Shown here: positions 32,827 to 45,500 of the stretch, in pieces
Layout: every line of letters begins with the position of its first letter
Numbering within the stretch: the first letter of the stretch is position 1
Origin: Oryzias latipes
Taxonomy: Eukaryota; Chordata; Actinopteri; Beloniformes; Adrianichthyidae
Reading direction: 5' to 3'
Length of the DNA stretch: 64,000 bases
NCBI RefSeq assembly: GCF_002234675.1
Contig: NC_019859.2
Span: forward strand, 1,936,740-2,000,739
Position numbers and translations under genes: made by a program
The notes under the pieces: model-generated
What the model was told of the DNA's origin: nothing
Databases searched by the model: none
The model's input: the letters and a program-made list of their open reading frames with translations, nothing else

Positions 32827-33890
32827 CAGAATCGGAAATACTTTATTGATCCCACACGTGGAAAATTTGTTTGTCACCATAGCAACTGACAGCAGAGGGA
32901 AAAAAAGACTTAGAATTAAATAGAAAAAAGCAAGAACAAGAAAATGTAGCATAAATGCAAACATCAAGGTAATATAATTTAAAAAGCTATTTACAGAACA
33001 GTGCAGGTAAAAAGATGTGCAAAAGAAATGTGCAAAATAGAAAACAACTAAATAAATAGATAATAAAAATGTGCAAAGGTTATCTTTTGCATTGTGTGTT
33101 GTTGTACAGGGTTATTGCATTGGGTATGAATGACTTTTGGTACGGGGCAGTTTTGGAGCGGAGCTGTCTGAGCCTCCTAGAGAAGGAGCTCTGCTGTTTG
33201 TCCAGAACGGGGTGGAGAGGATGCTCTGGGTTGTCCATGATTGAAAGGAGGCTGTTCAGTGACCTCCTCTCCATCACTGTTTCAAATGTGTCCTGTTTGC
33301 ACCAATGACAGAACCCGCCTTCCTGATCAGGTTGTTCAGTCTGTTGGTGTCACTGACCACAGTGCTGCTTCCCCAGCAGACCACGGAGGAGAACAAGGTG
33401 CTGGCTACCACAGACTGGTAGAAGATCTCCAGCATCTTGCTGCACACATTGAAGGAGCTCAGCTTCCTTAGGAAGTAGAGTCTGCTGCAGGCCTTCTTGT
33501 ACACAGCAGAACTGTGGCTCCTCCAGCTCAGTCTGCTGTCGATAGTCACACCCAGGTATTTGTAATCCTCCACCACTTCCACATCCCTGCCCAGGATGCA
33601 GAGGGGTTGTAAGACTGTCCTTTTCCTCCGGAAGTCGATCACCATCTCCCTGGTCTTGTCCACATTGAGCAGCAGGTGATTCTCTCCAGCCCACTCCACA
33701 AATCCGTCCACCAGCCTCCTGTACTCCTCCTCCCGTCCACCGTTTATACACCCCACAACCACAGAGTCATCAGAGAATTTCTGTAGGTGACATGACTCTG
33801 AGTTGTGCTGAAAATCTGAGGACTATAAGGTGAACAGAAATGGAGAGAGCACAGTGCCCTGTGGGGCTCCCACACCACTCAGCAAATATA
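32827..33890 (-). mobile_element. Rex1/CR1-like LINE fragment upstream of gene 1
   Basis: The 3' end on the plus strand begins atactttattgatccca. The minus strand encodes reverse transcriptase pieces (LLLNVDKTREMVIDFRRKR, YLGVTIDSRLSWRSHSSAV, NRLNNLIRKAGSVIG), then [15 protein letters not shown] in another frame. It is truncated and inactive. The copy at 57,951-59,012 differs by a 5-bp loss. Confidence 0.75.
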
Positions 33891-34659
33891 TACTCATATA
33901 GTGCAAATTCGAACTACAGACGTCTCAATTGACTTTGTACCGGTATTTGTAAGATAAACATACCATCAAAATCATGATCATGAATACATAGAATGCATTA
34001 GGATGATACTAAACTTTAACAAAACAGACTAACCTAACCTAAACTTTCATTCCTGCCCTTAGACCCCTCCCCCCCCCTCACAGTAAGTGACTATCTGTGG
34101 CTGTCCGCTCTCTCTGTCCTCAAGGCAAAAATGAGATTTTATTATTCAGTAAGGGAAAATGAAAACATACTAAATACGTCATCAGAATGGTGTGTTTGTC
34201 TAGCCTGCATTGCAGGTGTTGTGGCTCCAGAAACACTCCAGTACAGAAAGAAAACAGAGAGTAAAAGTCAAAAACAGGCCTACTGGTGACCTCTGTACAT
34301 ATTATCTGCTACTGAAGGCAGGAATCAAGCATATTTCTGTAATTCAATATACATGCATATATAGAATCCATTAAATGCATAATAACAAAAACATAGAAAA
34401 TATAATAGAACCCCTGTAATACATAATGAAAAGATCAAAGAACAAAAGCTTGTCCGCGGTGCATCTGGAGGAGGACCACAGAAGGTGTAAATACTGCTAC
34501 GTAGTCCTGAGAAGCTGTGTTCAATCATCAGAAGTTCACAACCATCACAAAGCTGTCTCCTCTGCCGCTAACACAAAGCTACACTGCTGCTAGCATGAGT
34601 CTGTTAGCAGCCGGACAGACGGAGAAAGCAGTGACGTCATCGCCCCGCCTCCCCTCTGG

Positions 34660-35110
34660 AAATGCTTTTTCAAATTGAATATTGCTACAATGTTCGCAGG
34701 GTGGATGTTAAGATGAAAATGCAATCCCCTCTCTGCATTTTCGTTTTAATTATGACACAGAATAAGAGTTTTTTAAGTAGGAAATGAAAAAGCATTTTGA
34801 AATATTGATTTTTCATTTTGAGTCATTTGATGCAGCTACATTTTGAAAATTAAAAATCATTTCTGTTAATCCATTTTAATTGTCAAATTAGACATTTCTA
34901 AATGAATTTTACTACACATTTACCAGAGAACTTTTTGAAAATGAAATGTCAAATAACATTTTCATTATCATTTTAATTAAGTGACAGAATAAGAGATGTT
35001 GAAAAAGAAAATGAAAAAGCATTTTGGTGGATTGATTTTTAATTTTAATATGGGTCCAAAAATGCAACCTCATTTTGAAAATGAAAAAAACATTTCTGGT
35101 TTTGACTTTT
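34660..35110. repeat. AT-rich duplicated segment, units 2 and 3 only
   Basis: Two related blocks about 228 bp apart share cagaataagag and atgaaaaagcattttg. The block lies in the stretch (34,523-35,328) missing from unit 1. A copy is at about 59,780-60,230. Confidence 0.5.
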
Positions 35111-36345
35111 ATTATTTGCTCCAAACAGCAGCAGAATGTCATCACTGACCCTCTGCTTCTAAATGGTCTGATATTGCTGGGCAGCCGGTGTGTTGACGTC
35201 CAGCAGGCGTCCTGGCTGATGCATGAGGTCTACGATGAAGTGAGAGCGCCGTGAAGACCTCTGCAAACTTGAATTAAATCTGAACTGAAACAGAAATTCT
35301 CAGGACAATTGCAGCAGTTGATGTGTGAGTAGTTCTTTATTTAGCCAGCAGAGGGCGCTCTGCCACAGTGACACTGAAAACGTAAATTATTTCTACTTTA
35401 ATTTGTAGATTTAAATATTTGTATTTTCTGCACTTTCTATCATATTAATGGAGCTGTAGGAGCAGTAATATTTCATTTTGAAGAGTATTTATCTGTTTAG
35501 ATTACCTGAGTTCAGCAAATGGTTGGAGCAGAGTGGCTCAACGTTGGCGGGGTTAACGGGCTCAACGTGGGCGGGGGTAACATTCCACAGCGTTTCAGCA
35601 TTCCACTATGTTAAGCAATTCTGCAGGCTGCAGCCAGGGGTAGTTGGAAGGTTTAGGAAGCACTTTGTGTTTTCAACTAAACAGCAGATGCGAAGTCAGC
35701 ACGACAGACAGACAACCTTATGAGAGCAATTAAGAAGATTGATTGTGTTTAGTTCTCCGGTTGGCTCATTAGCAGGCCAAAGTTGTATGTATTTGTATTC
35801 TTTTGTGCATTATTTGTGTGAAGGTACGTGCTATAGTTATTCATTACTTATGTTTGCTAGTTCTACGATGTTGATGCAGAATAAAGTCTGAAGAAAAGAA
35901 AACCACATTAACAGCAGTGCAGGAACTCTAGTGCCTCTCGTCTGTGTGGAATAATGACCAAGCCGGCACAACAATAATGCAGATGTTTCTGTTTGTAATA
36001 ACCTCACAGAAAAAAATCATCCTAAAAAACATATTTAAGTGAAAGTAATTTTATAAAAAAAAACAGTTGGTTCTCCTGATTATATTGGATTGTTGTGTTA
36101 TTCATGAATCATTTAAGAGAAAAAGTGACCAAGCTGAGAATCTTCTTAAATCAAACACGTCAATAACAGCAGAAGGTGAAGGTAAATCTGAATTTCCTGC
36201 ATCAGGATGAGACTTTGTTGACGGTGCTGTAAAAAGCAAAATCCTCTGAATGTTCAGCTTCTGTTGTTCTGTAAGAAAAAGTAGATAAAGTTTAATTAAT
36301 TTGCCAGTTTCTAAAGAAAATAAACCTGGTTGTCATGAAAGTTGC
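35111..36345. other. Region downstream of gene 2
   Basis: This is 3' flank and UTR of gene 2. At 35,530-35,582 there are two imperfect 24-bp copies of ggctcaacgttggcgggg, absent from unit 1. The frame at 35,478-35,723 has no domain and is not called. Confidence 0.5.
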
Positions 36346-36564
36346 TCACTTTTTAGCTTCAGCAGATTTCTTGAATCCAACTGCAGAGTATTCAACAGAG
36401 TTGTCCTCTGGTCTCTGTCTGGGTTTGGGATTTCTCCTGATGTTGGGGTACAGACATTCCTCCTGGTTCTCAGAGAGGTGGATGCTGCTGTAATGAAGCT
36501 CAAGCTGCTCTTCTGCTGCTTCTGTTTCTGCAGATGGACTGTTGATGTCTGGACTCGTGTTGAG
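36346..36564 (-). CDS. Gene 2 ITIM tail, full length
   Basis: The exon encodes ELHYSSIHL (ITIM), ECLYPNI (ITIM-like) and SVEYSAVGF (ITIM), then KKSAEAKK and TGA at 36346-36348. It is the only copy in the window with the third tyrosine. A proline follows the middle tyrosine (YPNI), where genes 1 and 3 have YSNI. Confidence 0.83.
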   Translation of the reverse strand, partial: LNTSPDINSPSAETEAAEEQLELHYSSIHLSENQEECLYPNIRRNPKPRQRPEDNSVEYSAVGFKKSAEAKK

Positions 36565-39500
36565 CTGCAGGACGAGAAGATCCACAAACTCACACCTTCC
36601 CCACCTGGACTTCAACTCTCATCTTCATGAGGCTGTTTGCTGTGAAATCATCTATTTTACATCAGAATCCCTTCAAACCTCTTGACTGGGAAATAAACAT
36701 GGTTCAATGACCCTTTTTTTAAAGGATACATTATTTTAGATATTTCCTTAAGGACCTGCTACTTCATATGATGTTAATGTTTGTTCATCTCTAGCTTCTG
36801 CTGCATGCAGACAGATAGAGATGAGTTGCACATCTGTATTTGTGGGCTCTCTGGTGGATGCTGTCTGACTGAAGGACGCCTCACAAAGACAAAGCTAACC
36901 TTTCTTACCTGAGTTCTGTTGGCAGCTCTCTTCTCCTGCTGCTCTGTGACACGCCTGTTTTTTCTGGTTTTGACGGTCAAAAAAGGACAAAGTCATTAAA
37001 AGACGCATGAATGTAAACTTCAGTCCAAACATTTACTAAATAGTTCTTTACCTGATCCAAAGAAAGGCGGGGATAAAGACAAACAACAAAACAGCAAATG
37101 TGGTCTTTGCAGTTGCTGCTGATTTCCATGAACCTGGAAAGACAAAATTAAACTCTGAAAACCTAAAGTCACATGAACGGGGTTGTTGACCCCATACAGG
37201 TGCAGGATTTGGGGGGGTTAAAAAATGAGAAATCTCTGTGACACGCCTGCATCTCGCCTACCAGACCCTTACTTACCCCCACAGGGTGTACAAGTGCTCA
37301 CTATGACCTGTTGCCTGCAGCATGTCTGTAGTAAAATCTGCATTAACATTTTCTCTATGGGTTGACCAAGCGGTCTATGACCTTGATATATTTGGGCCAC
37401 CTGTGTGCTCTGTACAGGTCTGAACGTTCTTCCACAGACAGCCTGTATTCACCTGTAAGGACACTTGGAACTAAGGCCTTAGATGGATTAAGGATGTTGT
37501 AATTTGCAGAGATTATGTCAGAAGAGACACATTTTTTAAAAAAGAACCATCAGTTTGTCCAGAAGAATGAACCAACCTGTTTCTGTTTCAATCAGATGTA
37601 AACTGGAGTTCAGACTTCCTCTTCTGTTCTCTGCTTCACAGTAATAAAAGCCGCTGTGTTCAGCTCTGAAATCACTGATGGTCCAGTTTGGTCCAGATGC
37701 TTTTGGTGAGTCTTCATCCTTCTTGTACCAGGAGAAGTTAGCTGCTGGGTTAGCATCACTGCTGCAGGTCAGAGTCACTGAACTGCCCTTAGAGATTTTA
37801 CCAAAGACACTCACTGACACTGAGGGAATCCTGGGAGGATCTGAGATTTGTGAAGAAACAAAAACATGAACTTCTAGAAACTTTCAGTCAAAGAAAACCT
37901 AAATCTCTAAACCAGAGTCTAAACTTACACTGAACATCCAGGAGCAGAGGAGTCGAGCTGCTTTGTCCATGTTTGTTCTCAGACTTGCAGCTGTAATTTC
38001 CTGAGTGTTCAGACCTGATGGAGGAGAAATGAACTTTGTCTTCTGAAAGCAGAGTTCTGTTGTCTTTGAACCAGGTGTATTTAGCTGCTGGGTTAGCATC
38101 ACTGCTGCAGGTCAGAGTCACTGAACTGCCCTCCAGGACCTCAGCAGAGGGACTCACTGACACAGAGGAGGTTTCTGGAGGATCTGGACATAAAAATTCA
38201 AGTTATTTAGTGAAGGTCAAACATGAGAAAGGTCTGAAGATTTATTCTGGTTCCTTTGTTGGACTCACATTCCACATTTATGAAGACTTGGTCAGATGCT
38301 AATTCCCCAAGTTCATTCTCAGCTACACAGTGGAATTTTCTGGAGTCAGAACGCTGGACGGACCTGAGGATCAGACTTTGATCCTCAAGGAGCAGAGTTT
38401 GGTTGTTTTTGTACCATCTGAATTTAGCTGGTGGATTAGCATCACAGCTGCAGGTCAGAGTCACTGAACTGCCCTCCATAATCTCAGTCAGACTCATGGA
38501 TACAGAAACGGACTTTGGAGCATCTGGAAGACAAAAAATGAAGCTCATGAAGGTTCACAGACAATAAACCAGAGGGAAACATCTGTACTGCTGGAGCTTT
38601 TGGAGAATCTGAGAACATGAACTGCTAGCCGTTAGCATGAGGCTATTCTACCTGCCGAGGGAGTTCTTGCATTTCATCGTGATTGCTACGTACATCCCCC
38701 CCTCTGCTAATAGTGATGATGCATGTGATGTCCTGCACTCTGTGGTGAATAGACTTCTAACCCAGAGTCCTACTGCCCTTCTTCTGATCTCTGGAGACTT
38801 CAACCATGCCCCTCCATCATCCACACTACCAACACTCTCCCAATACGTCTCATGTCCCACCAGAGACAACAGAACATTGGACTTACTGTATGCCAACTCC
38901 AAGGAGGCATACACTTCAATTGCACTGCCCCCCCCCCCTAGGAAGATCTGACCACAGCCTGGTTCATCTCCTGGCTGTGTACAAACCCTGTGTATGCAGG
39001 CAACCAGCTGTCTACCGCACAGTGAGGACATGGACTGATGAGACCGAGGAGGCTCTACAGTGTGGGAGGAACTGTGTGGTCCACATGGGGAGGACATTGA
39101 CTGTCTAACAGAATGTATAACGGACTATATCAAATTCTGTGTGGAGAACACCGTACCCACCAGGAAAGTATGTTGCTTCTCCAACAGTAAACCATGGATT
39201 ACTCCTGAGATAAAGGCTCTCCTGAAGGAGGAGAAGAGGGCCTTTAAATCAGGCAACAAATAGGAGCTGAGGGCTGCACAGAAGGAGCTGAGACGCAACA
39301 TCAGACAGGGAAAGATGAGCTACAAGAGGAAGTTGGAGGAGAAGCTGCAGCAGAACAACGTTGCAACGGATGCTGGACTACCTCTCAAACCGACGGCAGT
39401 ATGTGAGGTCTCGCCACTGTGAGTCTGACATGATCGTCTGTAACACAGGAGCACCGCAGGGAACAGTTCTGGCTCCGTTCCTGTTCACTGTCTACACCGC

Positions 39501-42500
39501 AGACTTCATGTCCAGCTCAGCATCTTGTCACCTGCAGAAGTTCCCGGACGATTCTGCCGTTGACTAATCACGGATGATGATGACAGAGAGTATAGAGAGC
39601 TGATTCAGAACTTTGTGGACTGGTGCCAGCAGAACTACCTCCAGATTAATGCAGGGAAAACCAAGGAGCTGGTGGTAGACTTTCACAGGCATACTCACTC
39701 TATATTAGCACCTGAACATCCAAGGAAGGGACATTGAGAGAGTGGATTCATACAAGTACTTGGGTGTTCACCTCAACAATAAACTGGACTGGTCACACAA
39801 TACAGAAGCACTGTACAAAAAAGGACAGAGCAGGCTTTATCTGTTGAGGAGACTGAGGTCTTTTGGAGTGCAGGGATCACTCCTAAAGACCTTTTATGAC
39901 TCTGTGGTGGCATCAGCCATCTTTTATGGAGCGGTCTGCTGGTGCAGCGGCATCTCGGCAGCGGACAGGAAGCAGCTGGAGAAGCTGGTGAAGAAGGCCA
40001 GCTCTGTTCTGTGGCTGCCTTTGGACTCAATGCAGGAGGTGGGAGAGAGGAGGATGGTAGCTAAGCTATCATCCATGATGGAGAACGACGGCCACCCCAT
40101 GTATGAGTCTGTGTCCTCACTGTGCAGCTCCTTCAGGGTCAGACTGAGACATCCTAAGTGTCTGAAGGAGCGACACCGCAGGTCGTTTCTACCTGCTGCC
40201 GTTAGACTGTACAACCTTAGCTGCTCCCAGTGACCCACGTTAAGCAACATCATCGGCTCTGTCATATTTCTTTTACCCTGTGCAATAACTGACATAAGGT
40301 CATCCTGTGCAATTCTTTTGGAAATGTATGTGTATATTGACTTCATAGTTTTTCTTTTTTCTTTATATTTCGCTCTCTGTTCCTGTACTACTGCTGCAAC
40401 AAGGAAATTTCCCCATTGTGGGACTAATAAAGGAATATCTTATCCATCCATGTACAAACACACATGCATGTAAAGAGATATACAACTAAAAAGTAACATG
40501 TCACACAAAGATGAGAGTCAAGCAGCTTTAAACACTTTGGGTCTGTCTCTATGTTAACTGCTGCTTGGTGGTCCTCAGTTCTTCAGGCTCCTTCTCCTCC
40601 TGCAGCATCTGGTTTACTTGAACCAGTCAAGAAAAACTGCATTCTGATTCTGATTTCTGGAGTGATCAACTTCCCGTCTGCTTCCACAGTTCCTCTGAGC
40701 CAGAGCAGAGCAACCCTGGTCCGGTAGTTCCACCAACCTCCTGTTTTAGTAGGTTGATGGAACTATACTTGCAGCTATTTATTTTACTGAACTCTTTTAT
40801 CATTTGTGTTCAATCTAGACTTGGATTCTCCTGATCCAACTTAAACTCACCACCATTTGCTTTTAAGCGGGTTTACATGAAAACTGATTGATGCCTGAAT
40901 GCTTCAGATTTTAGATTATTTAAAATAAACATAATAATCAGAATTTATTTTTAATGAGATATTGCAAGTTTTCTGATGAAACTAATCAAAGTTAAATTCA
41001 GGATTAATCATTTAACACTGGAGCTTTAGCTCAAGTTTGACATTATTTCAATTATTGTAACTACAACTATTTACACAATTAACATAATTCCAGTTTATTT
41101 TGAAGCAGAGAAAATGAACTTTTCAATTCTATGCACCACATGACTAACTTAATGTGTCTAATATTGATATAGTTTCAATTTGAAAATTCAATTTTCTCCA
41201 TGTCAGATTAATCTGATTCACGTTGATCATGTAAACAGTCTAGAGTTACGTCAAAGAGTGTTTGTTATTTAAGATGTCCACTGCAACATATTTAATGTTA
41301 AAGGGTTAACACGGCTATACTTCTTCACAGATTTTCCACCATAAGTACACTTGTTAATCAGTTTTTATCTATACGTCAGAGAAAGTATCGTGGATAAAGT
41401 AGACTAGGTTTGACATGGTCACAGAAATTCTCACAGGTCCTTTTAAGGAAGTCAAAGTCTAGACTTGAATGTTCAGCTGTTTTCAAATTAAATCTTAAAA
41501 CTTAATTATAAAAATGATGTATTATTTTTATGAATTGTAATTTTGCCATTTTATATAACAAGTCGTCATACTATAACACACAAAACATCATTTTCTTTAG
41601 ATCTGACACCAACCTCCTTGAGATAAAGAAAGTGGGAAAAATTCCATTTTTTCCAAAGTCTTGAATCTCAAATCCTTAAAGTTAAATCCTGAGTCAAGTT
41701 ACAAATTCATGAAACTTAAACGTGATTCAAGTCTAAGTCTCAGGTTGAAATTCTCGTCTCTCCATGATCACAGAAAACAAACCACTGACTCGAGCTCACT
41801 TCACTTTTTTTGGCCACAGACCGGTTTAATGTCAGATGGTATTTTCAATCAATGTCCTTAGAAAAGTGTGCAGGGTGCGACTTATACTCAGGTGCGACTT
41901 ATAGCATATTTGATTTTTTGTTTAAAGCAAAAATAGGCTGATATATTTGTTGTTTGTTTGGTCGTAATTTTCTCCCAAAAGTGTAACTTATATTTTTTTT
42001 TCTCTATTATGCATCTTTTTGCTGCTGCAACTAAAACTCCAGAGCAACTTATTATCCAAAAAATAAAATATATTTTTATCAGAGAAAAAGCTAAGAAAGG
42101 TTTCAGATAACTGTCATCATTTTTGCAGAATTCTTTCAGTCCAATAATATTAATTTAATTTAAAAACTTTAAAGTAACTGAATCATGATTTGTTTCTGTG
42201 TTTTTAAAGCATAAAGTCTACACTCAATACGTTTGTTTCATAAGCAAACTGCTTTTGACAGAGGCGATGACAGAAGACACTGTTGATTTGGACTTACAGA
42301 CTTCAGGTGAGCGGTGACCCTGGTAAGAACAGGAGTAGGAGGCTTCAGGAGAAACAGGTTTTCTGTAATAATCAGAAGTTTCTCCCTGAACTTCCTGTCC
42401 ATTCATGAACCACACAAAGGAAAGGTGATGCCGAGGAAAACAGCTGCTGTGACAAACCAGCTCCAGTCCAGACCGGATCACCTGCACACGAGGACCTGAC

Positions 42501-45500
42501 AACACAAAGAACATCATGGATAAAATATACTTTGACAACTGTAACTAAAATGTAGAGTAATGACAGGTTTGTGTTCATCTGTACCAACAACAGTTAGAGT
42601 TGTTCCAGGGAAATCTCTGCCCCACCATGTTGTTTTAAACCGATACTCATCTGCATCACTGTCTGTCAGGTCACTGATGGTCAGACTTGACTGATATTGA
42701 TCATTTTTAACTTGAAACCGAATTTCAGATGAATCATGTCCTCCAGTGTTCTGGTAGTAGCTCTGCTGACCACGAACACTGAACCAGTAATCTGATGAAT
42801 CTGAGCTTTCACTTTGAAAAGAACAAGAAATGGTCACTGTTGATCCTCTGAAGGCACAGATGCTTCTTTCAGTGGGCCGTACACACCGGGACGAATTTCG
42901 CGCGCGATATTCGCCGACGTTTGACGCCTCGTGACTAAACAAATGGCACCAAAAACTCTACGACCAATGAGAATGGCGCTTTTGCACACGTTTCTGGAGC
43001 TTCTGAAGTTACAGTAAAACACAACTTGGGGGCGCTCAAACACAAAACTGTCTTGCTGCGCACACAAACGTCACGGCGCAGAAGATATACGCCAAGTAGC
43101 GTCAACACTGCCGTGGAGGAATAAAGGCCCGTACACACCGGGACGAATATTCGCCAGGCGTTATTCGCCAGCGTTTTTCGCCACGTTTTTTGTGTTCACA
43201 CCCAGGCGATTTTCGCTGACGATGAGCCGAGCGGACATGCAATTTCATTCCCTGACATTAGATGGCGCTTAATGTAAAACAGAAATACTCCTGTACACAA
43301 GGTGGCGCTGCGCAACTTTACGCTTCTTAAAGTCGCTTTTCGCTCAGAAGAAGAGAGCAAGTATTTACGCGCTTGTCAGAATCATACAAATAAAACATGA
43401 ATATTTCAAGCACCAGTAGCTCCAGTTCCAGGGATGAAGAAATTATTGTTCTGTTGAATGATGAAAGACGCCGATTTTGGGTACATCCCATAGTTACGAG
43501 AAGAGAAGAACATGGGGAGTTTTATCGACTGGTACAAGAGCTGAAAATGTATCATGAGTGTTTTCGGGGATATTTTAGAATGTCCGTCATTATTTCTTTG
43601 CAGCAGTGTAGACGCTACTCGGCGTCTATCTTCTTCGCTGGTATTTGTGCTCAGAAAGGCAGTTTTGTGTTTGAGCGACCTCAAGTTGTGTTTTACTGTA
43701 ACTTCAGAAGCTCCAGACACGTGTGCAAAAGCGCCATTCTCATTGGTCGTAGAGTTTTTGATGCGGCACGTCAAACCAAAAAAACGAACCCGAGGCATTT
43801 TTTTTTAAAAAGTGACGCTTTGACGCGTGGCGTTTTTTCGCGTTGGTGTGCACACTCACATTGGTGCCCTTTGTTTAGTCACGAGGCGTTAAATCACCGT
43901 GTCCCTGTAACCGAGGTGTAATCAACTAGACCAACGATTGGCTGAAAAGCATGCTGGGAAACGTGACGTACTGCTATTGTTGTTATGCTACGAGCTAATG
44001 GTAAGTGCATTAGGCGAAGCAGGCAGCTTAATATGATATTTTTCAGATTTTCATCGAGACAATTACCGATCGACCATTCTTACTTTTATTTTTACCCCTA
44101 TTGAATGCTCACAGAGACACGGAAGTAGCGGCAGGAAGCGGCTTTTGCAGCAAGATGACTGAGGGCGTACCACAGATCATCATCATAAGATAAGATAAGA
44201 TAAAGATAAAGATACTTTATTGATCCCAGCTTGGGAAATTCAGTTGTTGCAGCGTCCGCGTTAGGCTCAAGATACAAACATACACACAATAGATGACAGA
44301 GAACCAGAACAATCAATCAGAAAGAAACATCAGTGAATTAGAACAGTCGTATTGCGTACCACATCAGGAGAGAGAAAATAGACGGACCATAAATGACTTT
44401 ATCTATTGCACATGGATGACAAGTTATAGAGTCCAATGGAGTGAGGTATGAAAGATCTCCTGAAGCGGTTGGTGTGACAGCGAAGCTGCCTTAGTCTGTT
44501 GGAGAAGGAGCTCCGCTGACCATCCAGTGATGGAGAGGATGCTCAGGATTATCCATGATGGATACAAGCTTATTTAAAGTCCTCCTCTCCATCACTGATT
44601 CAAATGTGTCCATTTTGCAACCAATTACAGAGCCAGCTCTTCGGATCAGTTTGTTCAGTCTATTACTGTCCCTAGCAGATATGCTGCCCCCCCAGCAAAC
44701 CACCGAGAAGAACCTTTTACCACAACTGGTAAAAGGACCTTAGCCTCCTCAGGAAATGGAGTCTGCTGCTGGCCTTCTTATACACAGCAGTGCTGTTGCT
44801 CTTCCAGCTCAGTCTGTTGTCGATGGTTACTCCCAAGTACATGTACTCCTCTACCTCTGCCACCTCTCTGCCCAAGATGCTGAGAGGCTGGGAAGCTGGT
44901 GGTTTCTTCCTGAAGTCCATCGTCATCTCTCTGGTCTTTTCCACATTGAGCAGCAGGTGGTTTGCTCTGGCCCATCTCACAAATTTATCCACAAGATCCC
45001 TGTACTCCTCCTCCCGCACACCATTAATGCAGCAGATAACCGCGGAGTCATCAGAAAATTTCTGAATATGGAATGACTCTGAGTTGTACTGGAAGTCACT
45101 GGTGTACAAAGTGAACAGGAAGGGAGAGAGCACAGTTCCTTGTGGGGCCCTCACACTGCTTGTCACCACGTCAGACAGGACACCGCCCAACCAGACAAAC
45201 TGCGGCCTGTCTGACAAGTAGTCAATGATCCAGGAGACCAAGGCGCTCATGTGAATGAACGTGAATACGATGGATGCTTTTGTGCTTTTTAAAATAAATA
45301 AATCTGTTCTCTAAACATCCTCCGTGTCTTCAATGCAATGTAATGAGACACACACAGATAGAAATGTGAAGGTATCTGCTGTAAATCTATGACGTAAATT
45401 AATAACAGGTTCAATGATCGGCTAGTTAGTTAGCATGTAGCCTAATAGCCTTCGAATGTAAAGTGACTGACTGCTAAAGTTAATAAAAGACAAGTCCTGA

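Larger units (their letters stand above)
7732..34094. repeat. Tandem array unit 1 (segmental duplication)
   Basis: The left edge is where similarity to 34,095 and 59,215 begins (ctgtggctgtcc). The unit contains receptor gene 1. The part from about 17.64 kb onward is almost identical to 42.24-59.2 kb. The part before that is clearly more diverged from its counterparts. Unit-specific insertions are the MITE at 9,686-10,962 and the LINE at 13,316-16,710. Relative to units 2 and 3 it lacks about 0.8 kb (34,523-35,328) and a Rex1-like insertion. Confidence 0.88.
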
